Positions 5,629-7,211 of a stretch of 7,211 bases of DNA are shown here, in pieces. Both the position numbers and the translations under genes were made by a program. The stretch lies in assembly GCA_016204525.1 (NCBI GenBank), contig JACQKO010000020.1, positions 1-7,211 of the forward strand. Reading direction: 5' to 3'. The DNA is from Candidatus Levyibacteriota bacterium (lineage in GTDB: Bacteria > Patescibacteriota > Microgenomatia > Levybacterales > GWA1-39-11). The notes under the pieces were generated by a model. That model made no database searches and was not told the origin of the DNA. It saw only the letters and a program-made list of their open reading frames with translations. Positions within the stretch are counted from its first letter, which is position 1. Each line of letters begins with the position of its first letter.

Positions 5629-6482
5629 AGATATTAATCTTTGGTAAAACCGGACAACTTGGTGAACAATTATATATTCAGGGAATAGGCCGAAAACATA
5701 AAGTATTAGGTTTTTCTCATAAAGAGCTTGACATTACTGATCGCAAAACAATCGAAAAAATGATAAAGAAGTTTGCTCCAGATGTTGTAATGAACGCAAC
5801 TGCATATCATGTTGTGCCAGACTGTGAACTTTACCCTGATAAAGCATTTTTAATTAATGCCATTGCTATTCGTGATCTTGCAGAAATCTGTCAGAACTTA
5901 AGTATTCGATTTGTACATTATAGTACGGATTATGTATTTGATGGTAAAAAAGGATCGCCATACCTAGAATATGATCTGCCGACTCCTGTTCAAACGTATG
6001 GTATCTCAAAAATGGCAGGAGAGTATATGGCTCTTGCTTTTAATCCTAAAAGTATCGTAATAAGAGCGAGCGGAGTATATGGAGGAAAACACGGTAGTCG
6101 TTCAAAGAAGGGAAATTTTGCCCTAAATATCTTGAGAGAGAAGAATAAGAAAACTTTGGAAGTTTCGTCTGAGCAAATAGTAAACCCAACATATTCATTC
6201 GACCTCGCGAATGCTACGCATGAACTCATCAGAAACAAAGATGCAAAAGGCATTTATCATCTTGCAAATGATGGCTATTGTTCGTGGGCAGAATTCGCGC
6301 AAGAAATAATGAGGCTTGTGGGGAGTAAAACAAAAGTAATCCCGGTTGACAGAAGCGGCCAATCAGGAGGCGCAAAGCGTCCTCTTTTTTCAGCGCTTAA
6401 GAATATCCGAGCTGCAAAACTAGGAGTAAAGCTTCCAACTTGGCAGGACGCTATAAGAAGATATATAATTACTTTATCCTAA
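5625..6482 (+). CDS. rfbD: dTDP-4-dehydrorhamnose reductase (RmlD) family protein
   Basis: RmlD reduces the 4-keto group after RmlC with NAD(P)H, giving L-rhamnose or a related 6-deoxy sugar. The 285 residues match the family. Visible features are GKTGQLG (7-13, nucleotide binding), ELDITD (34-39), PDVVMNATAYH (52-62), HYSTDYVFDGKKG (98-110) with Thr101, and Tyr125/Lys129 (YGISK) of the SDR catalytic set. QIVNPTYSFDLA (184-195), GIYHLAN (209-215), SWAEFA (220-225) and KRPLFSALKN (251-260) follow. The YHVVPDCE segment differs from the frequent YT-VD-AE form, so the substrate may not be dTDP-4-keto-rhamnose itself. The ATG at 5625 is chosen because it forms an ATGA overlap with the epimerase stop; the in-frame ATG at 5607 lies inside the epimerase gene. 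The pairing with an RmlC homologue supports sequential action on one intermediate. Confidence 0.92.
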   Translation: MKILIFGKTGQLGEQLYIQGIGRKHKVLGFSHKELDITDRKTIEKMIKKFAPDVVMNATAYHVVPDCELYPDKAFLINAIAIRDLAEICQNLSIRFVHYSTDYVFDGKKGSPYLEYDLPTPVQTYGISKMAGEYMALAFNPKSIVIRASGVYGGKHGSRSKKGNFALNILREKNKKTLEVSSEQIVNPTYSFDLANATHELIRNKDAKGIYHLANDGYCSWAEFAQEIMRLVGSKTKVIPVDRSGQSGGAKRPLFSALKNIRAAKLGVKLPTWQDAIRRYIITLS

Positions 6483-6485
6483 TTC

Positions 6486-7211
6486 ATGAAGATCACATTC
6501 CCCAAACTTCTACCCCTGTATCTACTTTTGTTGCTTTCGTATTTCTCATTACTCGCCTATCCCTATCTCTCTTCTAAAATTACAAGATTTAGCTCCTTAG
6601 GGTTTTTGTCTCTTGTTGAAGAAAGATCCGAAGATATTAAAAAAATTGGTCGTGAAGACGAACATCTTCTGAAAGGAGAAAAAATTGTCGGTAAACTCCG
6701 TGCTTCGGCCAATAATATTGGCATCCTACTTGTTCGTTTTTCACAGCTGTCAGCAATAGTGACAGATAGGGTATTATTCAGAATAAAAGAAGAGGGAGAA
6801 AGTAAATGGTACTACGAAAATAATTACAATGCGAACCAATTCCAGCCTAATGAGTACTTTACTTTTGGTTTCCCATCTATTTTAGATTCAAAAGGAAAAA
6901 CATATCAATTTGAAGTGGAGTCTCTCTCCGGAACATTCAAGAATGGAATTGGCTTAAGCTCTAAAAAACCTCAAACGGCATTGGTTTATAAATATACAAA
7001 AGAGGATCTTAAAAATTTCAATACCTTACTAGTATTTATGGAAAAGAAGTTAATTTATGTAATAAATAATTCGATCTCTCTAATAGACTTGCAAATTCTT
7101 TCACTTCTTACCGTGCCTTTTCTTTTCGTCTTTTTTACTCGGGAAAAGAAAATCAAAGTTTCAGATGCCATAAAAATGCTGCCGAGCACAAAAAAAAATC
7201 GCAAAAAAGCC
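6486..7211 (+). CDS. Membrane-anchored protein with predicted extracytoplasmic domain, function unknown (open at right edge)
   Basis: The frame is open from ATG 6486 to the last base, 242 codons with no stop. It begins three bases after the rfbD stop, so it is probably the next gene of the operon. Residues 8-28 form a hydrophobic segment rich in Leu and Tyr that looks like a signal anchor. Residues 30-170 read as a mostly beta domain: polar, alternating strands such as NNIGILLVRFSQL (76-88), RVLFRIKEEGE (95-105), FTFGFPSILDSKGKTYQFEV (125-144) and ALVYKY (165-170). Residues about 198-218 form a second membrane segment, followed by a basic tail with many lysines that should be cytoplasmic. This gives a two-helix protein with one outside domain. 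The 'F.FP.I.DSKGK.Y.F' pattern recalls carbohydrate-binding-like domains attached to membrane glycosyltransferases, but this is recollection and no family is assigned. A role in surface glycan assembly is inferred from position only. Confidence 0.75.
   Translation, partial: MKITFPKLLPLYLLLLLSYFSLLAYPYLSSKITRFSSLGFLSLVEERSEDIKKIGREDEHLLKGEKIVGKLRASANNIGILLVRFSQLSAIVTDRVLFRIKEEGESKWYYENNYNANQFQPNEYFTFGFPSILDSKGKTYQFEVESLSGTFKNGIGLSSKKPQTALVYKYTKEDLKNFNTLLVFMEKKLIYVINNSISLIDLQILSLLTVPFLFVFFTREKKIKVSDAIKMLPSTKKNRKKA

Noticed and set aside
3287..6482. A standard dTDP-L-rhamnose (rmlABCD) operon
   Set aside because: The nucleotidyltransferase has RfbF signatures (APWKVW end, MDTYQDMEEL) and not RmlA ones, and the enzyme in the second place lacks the RmlB active-site triad.
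1..7211. CRISPR arrays, tRNA or rRNA genes, insertion sequences, phage genes
   Set aside because: No repeated spacers, clover-leaf or rRNA sequence, terminal inverted repeats or transposase or integrase motifs were seen; coding density is nearly complete.

Overview
The window is a nucleotide-sugar biosynthesis locus from an AT-rich bacterium. TGA works as a stop here: two genes end in TGA inside ATGA start/stop overlaps. The -10 boxes are sigma70-like (TATAAT, TACAAT). Genes are packed with almost no spacing, and none has a convincing Shine-Dalgarno sequence. The lysine-rich proteins and gene repertoire would fit a Candidate Phyla Radiation (Patescibacteria, Microgenomates-like) genome. That placement is a low-confidence inference, because no phylogenetic marker is present.

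Layout. (1) 1-278, minus: N-terminal part of a polytopic membrane protein resembling GT-C/GT39-type glycosyltransferases, running off the left edge. (2) 279-312: a 34-bp divergent promoter whose 8-bp palindrome gives a perfect TATAAT on both strands. (3) 313-1014, plus: class I SAM-dependent methyltransferase. It converges on the next gene, and the two stop codons share TTAA. (4) 1011-3203, minus: a two-gene operon of an RmlB-like sugar-nucleotide 4,6-dehydratase followed by a DegT/DnrJ/EryC1/StrS aminotransferase. (5) 3204-3286: a second divergent promoter region. (6) 3287-7211, plus: an operon of glucose-1-phosphate cytidylyltransferase (rfbF), an extended SDR, an RmlC-type 3,5-epimerase, an RmlD-type 4-ketoreductase, and a membrane-anchored protein of unknown function that is still open at the right edge.

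How the genes may work together. RfbF would make CDP-glucose. The dehydratase would give a 4-keto-6-deoxy sugar. The aminotransferase could turn such an intermediate into an amino-dideoxy sugar. RmlC and RmlD could turn it into an L-configured 6-deoxy sugar, and the methyltransferase could decorate a product. The flanking membrane proteins suggest use in a cell-surface glycan. Neither RmlA (thymidylyltransferase) nor a classical RfbG (CDP-glucose 4,6-dehydratase) is in the window, so the nucleotide carrier of the rhamnose-type branch is open. It could be a CDP-linked pathway or two separate pathways side by side.

Most notable points: the dehydratase has Cys where RmlB has its catalytic Asp; promoters sit almost on the start codons, implying leaderless or very short-leader mRNAs; and the last gene of the operon is an unrecognised bitopic membrane protein with a probable extracytoplasmic beta domain.
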